From assembly GCA_016342685.1 (NCBI GenBank), contig JAEINU010000005.1:162604-226603 (forward strand): DNA of 64,000 bases, given 5' to 3'. Positions 38,615-47,564 of this stretch are shown one piece after another (the stretch's first letter is position 1; every line of letters begins with the position of its first letter). The translations under genes and the position numbers were made by a program. Source of the DNA: Bacteroidales bacterium. GTDB taxonomy: Bacteria; Bacteroidota; Bacteroidia; Bacteroidales; UBA12077. The notes under the pieces were generated by a model. It was not told the origin of the DNA. It saw only the letters and a program-made list of their open reading frames with translations, and did not search any database.

Positions 38615-40691
38615 TTTTCTTTAACTCCTTAAAAATTTCTTTTAAATTACATTCGATAATATTGGAAACATCCTCTTCATTATTAATTATAAAGCTTTTA
38701 TTTATTTTTGGTTGCAATAAAATAAATTCATCTTGTGTTAATTCTTTTTCCAGCAATGGAAGTAATACTACTTGACTAGATATACTAGGATAAAATTCTT
38801 CAATAATGTTTTGAGAATGATATTTATCAAACTTCTGTAATGGACTATCAATAAATACTGGAAATTCTATTCCTGATTCATCAACAAGAGCTTTTAATAA
38901 AGCAGTAGCATATAACTGCTGTTCTCCTTTAGATAAAGCATCTTTATTAATAATATTTCCCTTAACTCCAATTAAATCAATATCCATTATATCATCAGCT
39001 ATTTTGACTTTAACTTCGGTTATAAAATTATTTTTATGCATTAATTTTGTTAATCCAAGGCTTAAGGATTTTTGAAGTGCATACTTTTTTTCCTCTTTTA
39101 CTTTAGCTATTAACTCAGTAATTTTAGCTAGTAGGTTTTCTGTTACAATATATTTTTTCTGATCATTTTCAACTAACTTAAAATTCTTTTCATATTCAGA
39201 CAATTCTCTTCTTGTTGTTTGTAACCTTACTTTGAGTTCGCCTGACTCTTCTAATAATGATTCTTTATTAGCAGTTAAACTTAAAATTTTATCATTAATA
39301 GATGCCTTTTCTTCTCTATACTTCTTAGCGACTTCATTATCTTTTCTTGCTTCGGCTTGTTTTATCTGTTTATTTACACTTGATAACAAAACTCTATTAT
39401 TTTTTTCTTCCTGAACAATAGCATTTAACTGATTAACATAAGCTCCTTTTATATTTGTATAGATAGCTTCAAAATTCAAGTATTGTTCTTGGGTAAAACC
39501 TAATAAAATATTTGAAGACTTTACTTTTTGTACACTTTGATACTTTTCTTTTATAGTTGTATTAAATACTTTTTCAATTTTTAACCTTTCTGTTTTAGAT
39601 ATATTAATTGGATCTAAGCTTTTTAAAATAGTCTTAGTAAAAGATTCAATTTCTTTTTTTATCAGAGATTTATCAAGAGTATTAGTTGATTCATTCTGTT
39701 CATTAATTAATTGTTCTCTTAACTCTACCAACTTTTTCCCTGCGATAACTAATGGTGCTAATTCCATTAACTTATTTAACTGAGATTTAATCTGAATTGA
39801 CTCTTGTTTTAAATGATCTCGTTCCAATTTAATCGTTTTCAATTCTTCCACAGTAATAGCATTACCCTCTCGAATCAATTTTTCTTGAATTTCATCACTT
39901 AAACGTTTCTTTTCAAATATTTCCTTATCAATATTTGTTTGTTTTATACTATTTAAGTCAATTAACTCTATAAACTCTTTTTCTTTTTCTATATGAGAAT
40001 CTAGTTTTGGTTTATTCATTCCAGAAACACCATTTCTTCTTAATTTAGTTAATAATGTTTCAAGGTTTTTCTTTAGCTCTTCATATTTTTTAATACCTAA
40101 TACTTCAGAGTATGCTTTACTTAAATTTCTTAATTCATCCTTAGATTTTGCTTCAGCCAATGAAACTACTTTTTCAGCATCAAAAAAGAAAAACTTTGCT
40201 ATTTCTCTTGGTAATATAAAGTCATTGATAAATACATCATATCCAACGTCCTTAGTCAGTTCATTTTCTATGCCATCTATTAAAATACTTAAATTCTCTT
40301 CTTGAGTTGTTAAATCATAAGAACGTTTTATAGTTACTTTTTTACAAGGAATTGACGGAATTAAAAGATCAGTCAAGTCCACTTCAACTAGGAGTTTAGC
40401 TTCTTTTGATACTCCTAGCTCAAAATCATTTTGAATGTCTTTATTTATTAATGATTGAAGAAACTTCTCATATCCTCCATAACTTTTTATATCTCTACGG
40501 TATTTATCTTCTACCTGTGCCATTAATTTTCCGTAGAAAACCCATATTAAAGAAGTTAAAAATGTGGTTTTCCCATAGCCATTTTTTCCAGCAATAATGC
40601 TGATATTCTTTTCATTAAACGGAGTGAAAGATATGGTATTTACATTTTTGTAAATTCTGAAATTCGTCAATGTAATTTTGGCTATTTTCAT
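38598..40691 (-). CDS. dndD: DNA sulphur modification protein DndD (SMC-like ATPase)
   Basis: A 697-residue Rad50/SMC-like ATPase that works with DndC and DndE in replacing a non-bridging DNA phosphate oxygen by sulphur. The N-terminal Walker A is AGKNGYGKTT (34-43) and a long coiled coil spans about 210-540. The C-terminal ALSKGEQQLYATALL is the signature motif and EFPVFIDSPLQKFD the Walker B and D-loop. Its start overlaps the dndC stop by 4 bp. Confidence 0.92.
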   Translation of the reverse strand: MKIAKITLTNFRIYKNVNTISFTPFNEKNISIIAGKNGYGKTTFLTSLIWVFYGKLMAQVEDKYRRDIKSYGGYEKFLQSLINKDIQNDFELGVSKEAKLLVEVDLTDLLIPSIPCKKVTIKRSYDLTTQEENLSILIDGIENELTKDVGYDVFINDFILPREIAKFFFFDAEKVVSLAEAKSKDELRNLSKAYSEVLGIKKYEELKKNLETLLTKLRRNGVSGMNKPKLDSHIEKEKEFIELIDLNSIKQTNIDKEIFEKKRLSDEIQEKLIREGNAITVEELKTIKLERDHLKQESIQIKSQLNKLMELAPLVIAGKKLVELREQLINEQNESTNTLDKSLIKKEIESFTKTILKSLDPINISKTERLKIEKVFNTTIKEKYQSVQKVKSSNILLGFTQEQYLNFEAIYTNIKGAYVNQLNAIVQEEKNNRVLLSSVNKQIKQAEARKDNEVAKKYREEKASINDKILSLTANKESLLEESGELKVRLQTTRRELSEYEKNFKLVENDQKKYIVTENLLAKITELIAKVKEEKKYALQKSLSLGLTKLMHKNNFITEVKVKIADDIMDIDLIGVKGNIINKDALSKGEQQLYATALLKALVDESGIEFPVFIDSPLQKFDKYHSQNIIEEFYPSISSQVVLLPLLEKELTQDEFILLQPKINKSFIINNEEDVSNIIECNLKEIFKELKKNVYTN

Positions 40692-42040
40692 TGTTCTTTC
40701 GGATTTACAAAATCATCAATTCTATTTTCAACATCGTTATGTAATCCATATTTTGAAATTAATAAAGATTTAGATTCTTGAAGAGTAACTAGGTTATCAA
40801 TTAAATGATAATATTCAGTTTCATCGCCACAAATTTCCTTAAGAATTCTTCGCTCAGTAGCATCTAAAGCTTTAAGATTATTAGTACTTAATTCTTTATT
40901 ATAAACTTTACGATAAATATCTCCAACTTTATGTTCAAAGATTCCATCCCTATTCCATGTAACTTGAATCGCAATTAATTCTTGATTGGTAATAAGATTA
41001 ATATGAGGTCGTTTAATTTGAACTATTTGTTCTAATTCAAGTAACTCTCTTAATTTCTTTGCTCTATACTGTGCTGTGTAATTTCCTTGATAATTTCCTT
41101 CTTCATCAATAGCAACTTGTCCATTTCTTCTTGTCTTAGATCTACTTTCACTTAAGTTCCGTTCATCAACTAAACTATTTCTAAAATCTAATAATGGTTT
41201 TAACCATTCTTGTCCATTATTAACCAAAGATGACATTGATTTATCCTTTTTAACAACAGTACAAGTCCAACACCCAAATCTACTTTGTCCGCATGACGAA
41301 TGCTCTTTATTTACGACAACAGTTGGACATTCATAATCATCAGCATTTGCATCTGCATATATTTGAAAAAGAATGGAATTATCAAAGTCCCAAGGCGATT
41401 TAACAGAATTAATAACATACCAAACTTCTTCAAGCATTAAATTCTTAATTGGGGCATAAACCCATGTATTAAGATCACTAGCATGTTTAGAAAGCCTATT
41501 GCCTTTTATTTCATGTTTTCTTATTGATGCCTCCCTATTCTTACTTTCTTCATATCTTGTTCCTAAAAGGACAACAGCTTCACCTTTTTTATCTATTTGT
41601 TCGTGTAAAAAGTTAGAAGTAGGTCTAATCTTCAACCGATCCGTACACCATCGAAATGAATTATTGGGGGCTGGATATCCTTTCCCTAATAAATTTGTCC
41701 AAAAAGTATCCTCTAGTTTCGGGGTAGTTTTTTTTACAAAAATAGGTAAATCTTGTTCTCTCGCTGCTACATCTATTTTTCTTAAGACTTCATCAACATA
41801 ACTTGCAATTATCGGGTTTTCAACCATTGTGTCGTTGCAAACTACATAAACTGGTCTTTTTAGTTGAAAAGGATTATGTGTCTCTTTTCTAATTTTTTCC
41901 AAAGCCTTCCAGACAAGTGTCAATAGAACCGTTGAATCCTTTCCTCCACTAAATCCAATAATCCAAGGTCTTTCAGATTGATCAGCATAAGCATACTGAT
42001 CTATTATTTCATTTATTATTTCATCTATTTTCTTACTCAT
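40688..42040 (-). CDS. dndC: DNA sulphur modification protein DndC (PAPS reductase-like)
   Basis: A protein of about 450 residues. The ATP-pyrophosphatase P-loop FSGGKDSTVLL lies at 30-40. SFRWCTDRLKI and the iron-sulphur cysteines in HSSCGQSRFGCWTCTVV match DndC, which carries the 4Fe-4S cluster that handles sulphur from a cysteine desulphurase. The ATG at 42040 (MSKKIDEII) is preferred over the TTG three codons upstream. It is the first gene of the six-gene operon. No dndA desulphurase is in the window, so a chromosomal IscS-type enzyme presumably supplies sulphur. Confidence 0.94.
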   Translation of the reverse strand: MSKKIDEIINEIIDQYAYADQSERPWIIGFSGGKDSTVLLTLVWKALEKIRKETHNPFQLKRPVYVVCNDTMVENPIIASYVDEVLRKIDVAAREQDLPIFVKKTTPKLEDTFWTNLLGKGYPAPNNSFRWCTDRLKIRPTSNFLHEQIDKKGEAVVLLGTRYEESKNREASIRKHEIKGNRLSKHASDLNTWVYAPIKNLMLEEVWYVINSVKSPWDFDNSILFQIYADANADDYECPTVVVNKEHSSCGQSRFGCWTCTVVKKDKSMSSLVNNGQEWLKPLLDFRNSLVDERNLSESRSKTRRNGQVAIDEEGNYQGNYTAQYRAKKLRELLELEQIVQIKRPHINLITNQELIAIQVTWNRDGIFEHKVGDIYRKVYNKELSTNNLKALDATERRILKEICGDETEYYHLIDNLVTLQESKSLLISKYGLHNDVENRIDDFVNPKEQ

Positions 42041-42200
42041 TGAGTACAAATTATTTCATTATTTTAACTAATTAAAGTCTTTTGTCTTGAATATAAGATA
42101 CTTTAATATAGAATTTTGAAATGGAAAAATACAATTATTTTTTAAAATTTTCTTGAATTTTAAGGTATTTTTATTTAAGTAAAGTATGATTATAGAATAT

Positions 42201-42797
42201 CTATCTAAGTATTCTATTTTTGAAAGTAAATGCAAATACGAAAGCAAGAAAGGCACTAAGTATATTTCTAATGATATCAGCATAAGATTCTTTCTCTTTG
42301 TGTACTTCATTCTCTATTTTTTGCATTAACTCTCCTATTTTAAACTGCTTCACCCGAATTAATTGTTCTAAGGAATCTTTTCTTGTGGTTATAACACCCT
42401 CAAGCTCAAAATACTCCTTTTTAAATTCCTTTATTAACTGTATACTATCTTTATTTATAATCGAATCGCAATCTATTTGTTGTATTAATACTCTCAATTG
42501 TGTTTGCTTATCCTGAATAACCAAATTTGTATTATCATAGTGTACACTTATCATATTTTCTAGTTCATAATACTCTTTCTTTATTTCCGTCATTATTTGT
42601 TTATAGTTTTGATTATCATTAGAATAAAACCCTCTATTCAGAAAAACTATAAATGCAAGAAAGATTAATAGAGAAAAGGAATATATTATTTTCTTTTTTT
42701 GAGATCCTATCGGACCTCCTTTGCCACTATTATAATTAAGAAATAATTTTATTGAAACGAATAGACATATACCAGATATTATAAAATTTATAATCAT
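42201..42797 (-). CDS. Small membrane protein with coiled-coil periplasmic or cytosolic loop
   Basis: A 198-residue protein. It has two hydrophobic helices at about 2-20 and 38-57, a Glu/Lys/Leu/Ile-rich coiled coil from about 65 to 170 with two repeated blocks (KKEYYELENMI and KKEYFELEGVI), and a final hydrophobic helix at about 180-197. The internal block repeat suggests duplication. No enzyme motif is seen. It lies 160 bp upstream of dndC on the same strand, inside the segment bounded by the inverted-repeat ends, so it could be a membrane-located partner. That is inference from position alone. Confidence 0.6.
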   Translation of the reverse strand: MIINFIISGICLFVSIKLFLNYNSGKGGPIGSQKKKIIYSFSLLIFLAFIVFLNRGFYSNDNQNYKQIMTEIKKEYYELENMISVHYDNTNLVIQDKQTQLRVLIQQIDCDSIINKDSIQLIKEFKKEYFELEGVITTRKDSLEQLIRVKQFKIGELMQKIENEVHKEKESYADIIRNILSAFLAFVFAFTFKNRILR

Positions 42798-42808
42798 CTT
42801 TAAAATAT

Positions 42809-42937
42809 TTAATTAATTAATAGTTCTTTAAAAAGTTCAATTTCAAAAATATGAATTACATCTTCGTTTGCGATTTCTAAAGTTGAATCTTTTACGTTTT
42901 TCACTATACCTTTAGTAGAGGAATTATCTTTCATCAT
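42809..42937 (-). CDS. Possible 42-residue small protein or gene remnant
   Basis: A short frame begins MMKDNSSTKGIVKNV and ends ELFKELLIN just upstream of the coiled-coil membrane gene. A second tiny frame before it (MKKIPKDQHRMILTELFIQSS, 42955-43020) reads as if both were parts of one broken gene. Evidence is limited to codon plausibility. Confidence 0.22.
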   Translation of the reverse strand: MMKDNSSTKGIVKNVKDSTLEIANEDVIHIFEIELFKELLIN

Positions 42938-43095
42938 AATACTAACATCAATTTATGAAGATTGAATAAACAGTTCAGTAAGAATCATTCTGTGCTGATC
43001 TTTAGGGATTTTTTTCATTATGTTTAATTTTTAGACTATATCAATTTACAAAAAAAAAATAGGAGTTTCTAAAATAATTGAAATATTAATGTACT

Positions 43096-43112
43096 GGGTT
43101 CTGTCGCATCTG
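43096..43112 (+). repeat. Solo terminal repeat of the MITE-like element
   Basis: GGGTTCTGTCGCATCTG is identical to the reverse complement of the right end of the element at 33797-33949. No matching inverted end is nearby, so this is a lone end marking the far side of the phosphorothioation block. Confidence 0.7.
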
Positions 43113-43152
43113 AAATATCTTTGAATACAAAGAAATATATTCTCTTAGACTC
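43112..43152 (+). repeat. Dispersed 42-bp repeat, copy 2
   Basis: Directly continues the solo terminal repeat and resembles 32848-32889. Together with copy 1 it suggests that a segment was duplicated or displaced when the module between them was acquired. Confidence 0.5.
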
Positions 43153-43223
43153 GTTCGGGTTTCTATGATTGATTGAATACACGAAACAACATCCACTCAT
43201 AAAGCCTTGTTAAACAATTAATT

Positions 43224-43261
43224 ATGACAGACTGACATAACAACAAAAATGACAGCCCGTC
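43224..43261. promoter_or_regulatory. Pair of TGACAG-type palindromes
   Basis: TGACAGACTGACA (43224) and TGACAGCCCGTCA (43249) share a 13-bp pattern with 45938-45950, 59226-59238 and 33718-33730. They lie in the non-coding gap between the MITE end and the MORN-repeat gene. A protein-binding site is plausible; the binder is unknown. Confidence 0.35.
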
Positions 43262-43286
43262 ATATAATCTTCTGAATTACATATAT

Positions 43287-45056
43287 TTAGTCAATCCCAA
43301 AAATATTTAAAATTGTATCAAGAGAATCAATCTTTTTTAGTGATTTACTCATCTCCTTAATTTCTTCATCCGATAATTCTGCCACTTTCTTACTCAGATT
43401 AAATAATTTCTCATAATTATTCAACTTAATTTCATAGTTGTTTGTTCCATCAATTTGTGATGATAGGTAGTTATGAGCTTTTACAAAAGATTTATGTACT
43501 GTGTTTTTTTGAAATGTAACAGATCCCATTGTGTACCTTTGTTCAATTTCATTGAGCATTTGATCTAAATTGTATTGATTGTTACTCTTGATATTATAAT
43601 AAACATCTTTTGGTGTTGTAGAACCTATCATATCCCCGTTATTATCATAAGATGTGATCGTGTTTAAGCTTCCATCTTGGTTATATCCTTTCCATTCTCC
43701 AACAAACATCCCATTCTTATATGCACCTTCTTCTTTTAGAGTTCCATCATTCCACCATTCTTGATATTTCCCATCTGGTTTATCATTAACTAAATAAACA
43801 GCCTTTTCCAATCGACCATTTGCATGAAAGAATTCCCATTTTCCAGTCCTATTCCTATTTTTATAATATAATTTTGATTGAATTCCTCCTTCTGAATAAT
43901 AATAATTACACTCACCATCATAAACATCTGGATTCATTGAAAGTAGGGTCCCTTCGAATTGTTTTTGTCCAGAGATATAATAATCAGTTACTTTACCAAT
44001 AGGATTTCCCAACTGATCAAATTCAATCTCTCTATAGAACTTAGCATCTTCCAAATTGAATACTTCCTTTGTTTTCTCATCTTCCTTAACATCCCTATCA
44101 TAATAGATTTTCCATAATCCAACTCTTTTATCGTTTTTATAAACCCCTTTCGATATTTCTTGTCCTTTATGATAATATGAGGATTCTCCCTGCATTATCA
44201 ATAAAGTTTCATCTGGAGTAATCTTGTATTTCATATTCTCTTTTGATATTGGGGTATTTGTCATTGTATCATAGAGTGTAAATAAAATTAGACCGTCTCC
44301 CGTAGATTTCATTTCAGCGGCAAGTTTATTATTGCTTGCATATTCTTTCTTTTCAATAATTAGTCCCGTTTCATTCCAGTATGTTTCTTTTCTTTCCAGG
44401 TTTCCATCAGGATAATTAGCAGTCCAATCCCCAACGCAAACACCATTCTTATAAGTGCCAGTAACGTCAATCTGACCGTTTTTATACCATGAAGTAGCTT
44501 TTCCTTGCTCAAGACCATCTTTCAAGTTATACTCTACTTCCTTCCGTCCATTTTCATACCATCTTTCACATAAACCATCATTATTAATTTTATGTTTTAT
44601 TTTGTTAGGAGCATAATATTCCATTTCTGACGTCAATTCGCCACTTTCATATACTTGCTCAAGTTGTAGGAAATATTGCCCGTTGTTGATGGAATACATC
44701 TTCCGAATCCCTTGAAATTGATCATTTTTAAAGGTTGTTTCTTCTTCAACCTTACCGATGAATGAACTACTTTCCCAAAGGATTGTTTTTACATAATTAT
44801 GAGTAAAATATTGCTTAGCAAGACCATCTTTTTTACCCTGTTTATAGTTGATTTCTTCGTAAATGGTTCCAAACTTATCCCAAGACTGGTATAGACCATG
44901 TTTTTGCATTTGTTGTGTTTCAACTGTATATCGCTCCTTAATTTGTGTGTGACTATAAGGATCGTAATAGGTTTCAATTGTTCTAAGGTTCTGAGCAATT
45001 AAGCTATTCGCAGAAGCTATTATCAAGATAAGTATAACAAATTTTAAATTCTTCAT
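43287..45056 (-). CDS. MORN-type repeat protein (YwqK-like)
   Basis: A 589-residue exported protein with signal peptide MKNLKFVILILIIASANSLIAQ. It has more than ten repeats of the form G..xYxxxGxLxxxxxYxxGxxxGxWxxY, for example GLYQSWDKFGTIYEEINYKQGKKDG and GDWTANYPDGNLERKETY. This is the MORN_2/YwqK repeat family. The last ~100 residues are a helical non-repeat domain. YwqK proteins are sometimes annotated as antitoxins in Bacteroidota, but evidence is thin. It is 11 bp downstream of a lipoprotein gene, so the two form an operon. Confidence 0.82.
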   Translation of the reverse strand: MKNLKFVILILIIASANSLIAQNLRTIETYYDPYSHTQIKERYTVETQQMQKHGLYQSWDKFGTIYEEINYKQGKKDGLAKQYFTHNYVKTILWESSSFIGKVEEETTFKNDQFQGIRKMYSINNGQYFLQLEQVYESGELTSEMEYYAPNKIKHKINNDGLCERWYENGRKEVEYNLKDGLEQGKATSWYKNGQIDVTGTYKNGVCVGDWTANYPDGNLERKETYWNETGLIIEKKEYASNNKLAAEMKSTGDGLILFTLYDTMTNTPISKENMKYKITPDETLLIMQGESSYYHKGQEISKGVYKNDKRVGLWKIYYDRDVKEDEKTKEVFNLEDAKFYREIEFDQLGNPIGKVTDYYISGQKQFEGTLLSMNPDVYDGECNYYYSEGGIQSKLYYKNRNRTGKWEFFHANGRLEKAVYLVNDKPDGKYQEWWNDGTLKEEGAYKNGMFVGEWKGYNQDGSLNTITSYDNNGDMIGSTTPKDVYYNIKSNNQYNLDQMLNEIEQRYTMGSVTFQKNTVHKSFVKAHNYLSSQIDGTNNYEIKLNNYEKLFNLSKKVAELSDEEIKEMSKSLKKIDSLDTILNIFGID

Positions 45057-45067
45057 TTTCTTTAGTT

Positions 45068-45865
45068 TTAATTTGAAATTTCACTTGCTGCTTGAAGCAT
45101 CTTTGATTGAATCTCCATAAATCTGGTATACTGGGCTGTGGTCAGATCATCGTTAGCATTGGAAAGCTTTTCGCTTAAAGTAGCAGCTTTTTGATAAATA
45201 GATATATATTCTGAAACTGCTGACACGTCACCTTCATTGGCTTTCTTTATAAGCTTAATATACTTATCCATATAATCTTCATAATCATCCAAGATAGCAT
45301 CCCAATCGCCTGAACCTGTTGTAGAAGAAGTTGTTTTTGCTTTAGTGGAAGTCGTTGAAGAACTGGTTTCTCGTTTTTCAATTTTCTCAGAGTAAACACT
45401 AAATGTACTTATATTATCAGGTAATGTCTTACTGTATAAATCCTGATACTTTCTAAACATAATCCAATCTTCTGAACCTAAATATTTAAGAACTTCTTCA
45501 ATCTTTACATCTTCTGTGTACTCACTTCTTAAAGCTTCAAATCCATTTAATGGCATCCCTTGCTCATCACAGAGATCAATCATTAAGGGACCACCATTCC
45601 CATCTTGAAGCCCATAGTCATCTTCAAGGTAAGTTTGGATAGAATTAACCTTAATCTTTACAACCCAAGTTGACAACATTCCATCTTTTACAGATTCAAC
45701 TTTATACATTCCATCAAATACTTGTAGGTAGTCACCCAAATAACCTTTGATCTCTATTTGATAAGGTTTAAGTTCAGCAGATAATTTTGCTGGTTGTTTG
45801 CTTCCTCCTCCGGAACAAGCACCAAGAAGTACGACAGTACTAATTAAAAAGATTACTTTTTTCAT
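45068..45865 (-). CDS. Lipoprotein (DUF6591-like C-terminal region)
   Basis: A 265-residue protein. Its signal MKKVIFLISTVVLLGAC is followed by SGGG, then a beta-rich N-terminal domain of about 120 residues and a Ser/Thr/Lys low-complexity linker (about 165-185). The helical tail starts at DWDAILDDYEDYMDKYIKLIKKANEGD, which resembles DUF6591 as I remember it. It is probably surface- or periplasm-anchored and co-transcribed with the MORN-repeat protein. Function unknown. Confidence 0.68.
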   Translation of the reverse strand: MKKVIFLISTVVLLGACSGGGSKQPAKLSAELKPYQIEIKGYLGDYLQVFDGMYKVESVKDGMLSTWVVKIKVNSIQTYLEDDYGLQDGNGGPLMIDLCDEQGMPLNGFEALRSEYTEDVKIEEVLKYLGSEDWIMFRKYQDLYSKTLPDNISTFSVYSEKIEKRETSSSTTSTKAKTTSSTTGSGDWDAILDDYEDYMDKYIKLIKKANEGDVSAVSEYISIYQKAATLSEKLSNANDDLTTAQYTRFMEIQSKMLQAASEISN

Positions 45866-45937
45866 AATTTTTGTTTATAAGTTAATTAATTGTATATCAA
45901 TGACATAATTTCAAACAATTTGCCACGCCTTTTAAAA

Positions 45938-45950
45938 TGTCAGCCTGTCA
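45938..45950. promoter_or_regulatory. TGTCAG-CC-TGTCA palindrome
   Basis: TGTCAGCCTGTCA lies in the divergent gap between the lipoprotein gene and the XRE regulator. It is one of the recurring 13-bp sites in this window. Confidence 0.35.
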
Positions 45951-46010
45951 TCTCTTAAGCAGGGATTCATTCATTGTGTCCATAATCAAATATAGAAATT
46001 TATATCTATT

Positions 46011-46024
46011 CTACCAATTGGTAG
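46011..46024. promoter_or_regulatory. Possible operator of the XRE regulator
   Basis: CTACCAATTGGTAG is a perfect 14-bp palindrome located 37 bp upstream of the XRE gene start, between it and the divergent lipoprotein gene. The length and position suit an autoregulatory dimer site. The link is inferred. Confidence 0.45.
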
Positions 46025-46060
46025 TGTATATTTTTAAAAAGATGTAGTCAATTTGCTTAC

Positions 46061-46303
46061 ATGAGTTACTTAAGCAATGATAGGTACATAAAAGCTTTTG
46101 GTATACACTTACGAGCAATCAGATTAGAAAAAGGATTCACTTGTGAGAAACTAGAAGAATTAACAAGCATTGATGCTAAGCAAATAAGTAGATTAGAACG
46201 AGGTGAACGAAGCCCAACATTAACAACTATCTATTATCTTGCTAAAGGATTAGGAATAAAACCACACAAACTGTTAGAATTTGATTTTAAAGATGTGGAA
46301 TAA
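46061..46303 (+). CDS. XRE-family helix-turn-helix regulator
   Basis: An 80-residue Cro/CI-type protein. The HTH is complete: LRAIRLEKGFTCEKLEELTSIDAKQISRLERGERSPTLTTIYYLAKGLGI. There is no second domain. It is divergent from the lipoprotein/MORN operon with palindromes in between, so it probably controls itself and perhaps that operon. Confidence 0.9.
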   Translation: MSYLSNDRYIKAFGIHLRAIRLEKGFTCEKLEELTSIDAKQISRLERGERSPTLTTIYYLAKGLGIKPHKLLEFDFKDVE

Positions 46304-46308
46304 GTTAA

Positions 46309-46740
46309 TTAGCTCATATGCTTAAATCTGCGATTTATTAAGGCGCTTATTTTCAGGTTGATAAGCTCGTTATTGCATAAGGTTACTATTATTGTTTTAT
46401 CTTTTACTATTATATAGTCCGTATCATATACACGTATATGTTTTCTCACTTTCCACCATTTGGATAAAACATCTTTTTTATATGTTAGCAACTGCTGTAA
46501 GTATTTATGAAGCTCTAAATACAATGTTTTCTCAATTTCTTTCTTAATAAAAAATCGTTGCTTTTCTTGATTAAAAATAACCACATTATAAGGGCAATTA
46601 AAAGCTTTCACTTGTGAACAAACTGTATAACCTTTATATTTTAAGTCTAAAAATATTAAATCCAATTGATTCCAAATGCTCTGGTCAAGTGGATTTACCA
46701 AAGCTGATTTAAATAAGCTATTTAGTTTTTGCAGTGTCAT
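46309..46740 (-). CDS. Hypothetical protein
   Basis: A 143-residue basic soluble protein without recognisable motifs, containing two Cys (VCSQVKAFNCP) and a Trp-Trp-Lys segment (KWWKVRKHIRVYD). It converges with the XRE gene 5 bp away. There is no context for its function. Confidence 0.55.
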   Translation of the reverse strand: MTLQKLNSLFKSALVNPLDQSIWNQLDLIFLDLKYKGYTVCSQVKAFNCPYNVVIFNQEKQRFFIKKEIEKTLYLELHKYLQQLLTYKKDVLSKWWKVRKHIRVYDTDYIIVKDKTIIVTLCNNELINLKISALINRRFKHMS

Positions 46741-46826
46741 TATCCTTAGTTTCTTCTAAAAAAACAAAGGGCGTGCCAAACCAAAGTCTTCATTATGTAA
46801 CACTTAACAAAGCTCAATGCAATACT

Positions 46827-47564
46827 TTAGATCAAAGGCTGCATTGACCATTTTTTTTCAAGCATTTTAGTATTGTGTAAGATTGTATGCCATACATTTG
46901 ATGTATGCATTACAGCATTACTTAAAATCTGTGATGACATATCAATAATTAAATCTGTATCCTTTTTGTTATATAGAGATGGAAGATCTAAAAAGAAGTT
47001 TTTATGGGTCTCTTTTGCAATAGACCAAAAATATTTACTTGATAGTTTTACAATTTTTGGCTTAAATAATTTTATTAGTGACTGATTCTGGCAACGAAAA
47101 ATGTCTCTTTCAACCTTACCGTGGAATTTTGAAAGTGAAGAATATCCTAGTGCTTTAAAATCTATTTTATGACCAACATGAACAGGAGTACATAAATCTG
47201 CTATATGATGGCTGGTTATGCCAATAAACATCCCAAGGTTTTCTAGAAATTCAACTTCATTATATGCCCCTTCCAAATCTCCATTCAAATAATCATTAAT
47301 AAAAGAAATACTACCTTCTGCATGGTTTATAGCTCTTGTAATGCAACCATGATTCTTGCTATCTTTGCTATCAATCCAGCATCTATGCACAAGTTGCTTT
47401 AATTTTGAATCAAGAGATTCTAATTCCCACATAATCTTATATTCATCCGATAAAGTAGCTCCAGATTCAATCCCTCCCCACCTTGGATAAAGTAAATGCC
47501 TTTCCTTTTGACTTAAACAAGCCAATGAAAGATTTGCAACAAGGATGTGAGATTTACCGAGCAT
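46827..47564 (-). CDS. Zinc-dependent phospholipase C-like protein
   Basis: A 245-residue helical protein with His/Asp residues arranged as in the zinc-dependent phospholipase C/S1-P1 nuclease fold: KSHILVANL near the N-terminus, RAINHAEGSISFINDYL, then GITSHHIADLCTPVHVGH, the HxxxD motif with a PVHVG loop. No signal peptide is present, so it may act inside the cell. The family call rests on motif pattern only. Confidence 0.6.
   Translation of the reverse strand: MLGKSHILVANLSLACLSQKERHLLYPRWGGIESGATLSDEYKIMWELESLDSKLKQLVHRCWIDSKDSKNHGCITRAINHAEGSISFINDYLNGDLEGAYNEVEFLENLGMFIGITSHHIADLCTPVHVGHKIDFKALGYSSLSKFHGKVERDIFRCQNQSLIKLFKPKIVKLSSKYFWSIAKETHKNFFLDLPSLYNKKDTDLIIDMSSQILSNAVMHTSNVWHTILHNTKMLEKKWSMQPLI

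Noticed and set aside
33956..42040. DndFGH or SspE restriction genes in the operon
   Set aside because: None of the three non-dnd products shows the expected DUF4007, helicase or DUF262/HNH features; the positions are occupied by RelA/SpoT-like, DGQHR and GHKL proteins.
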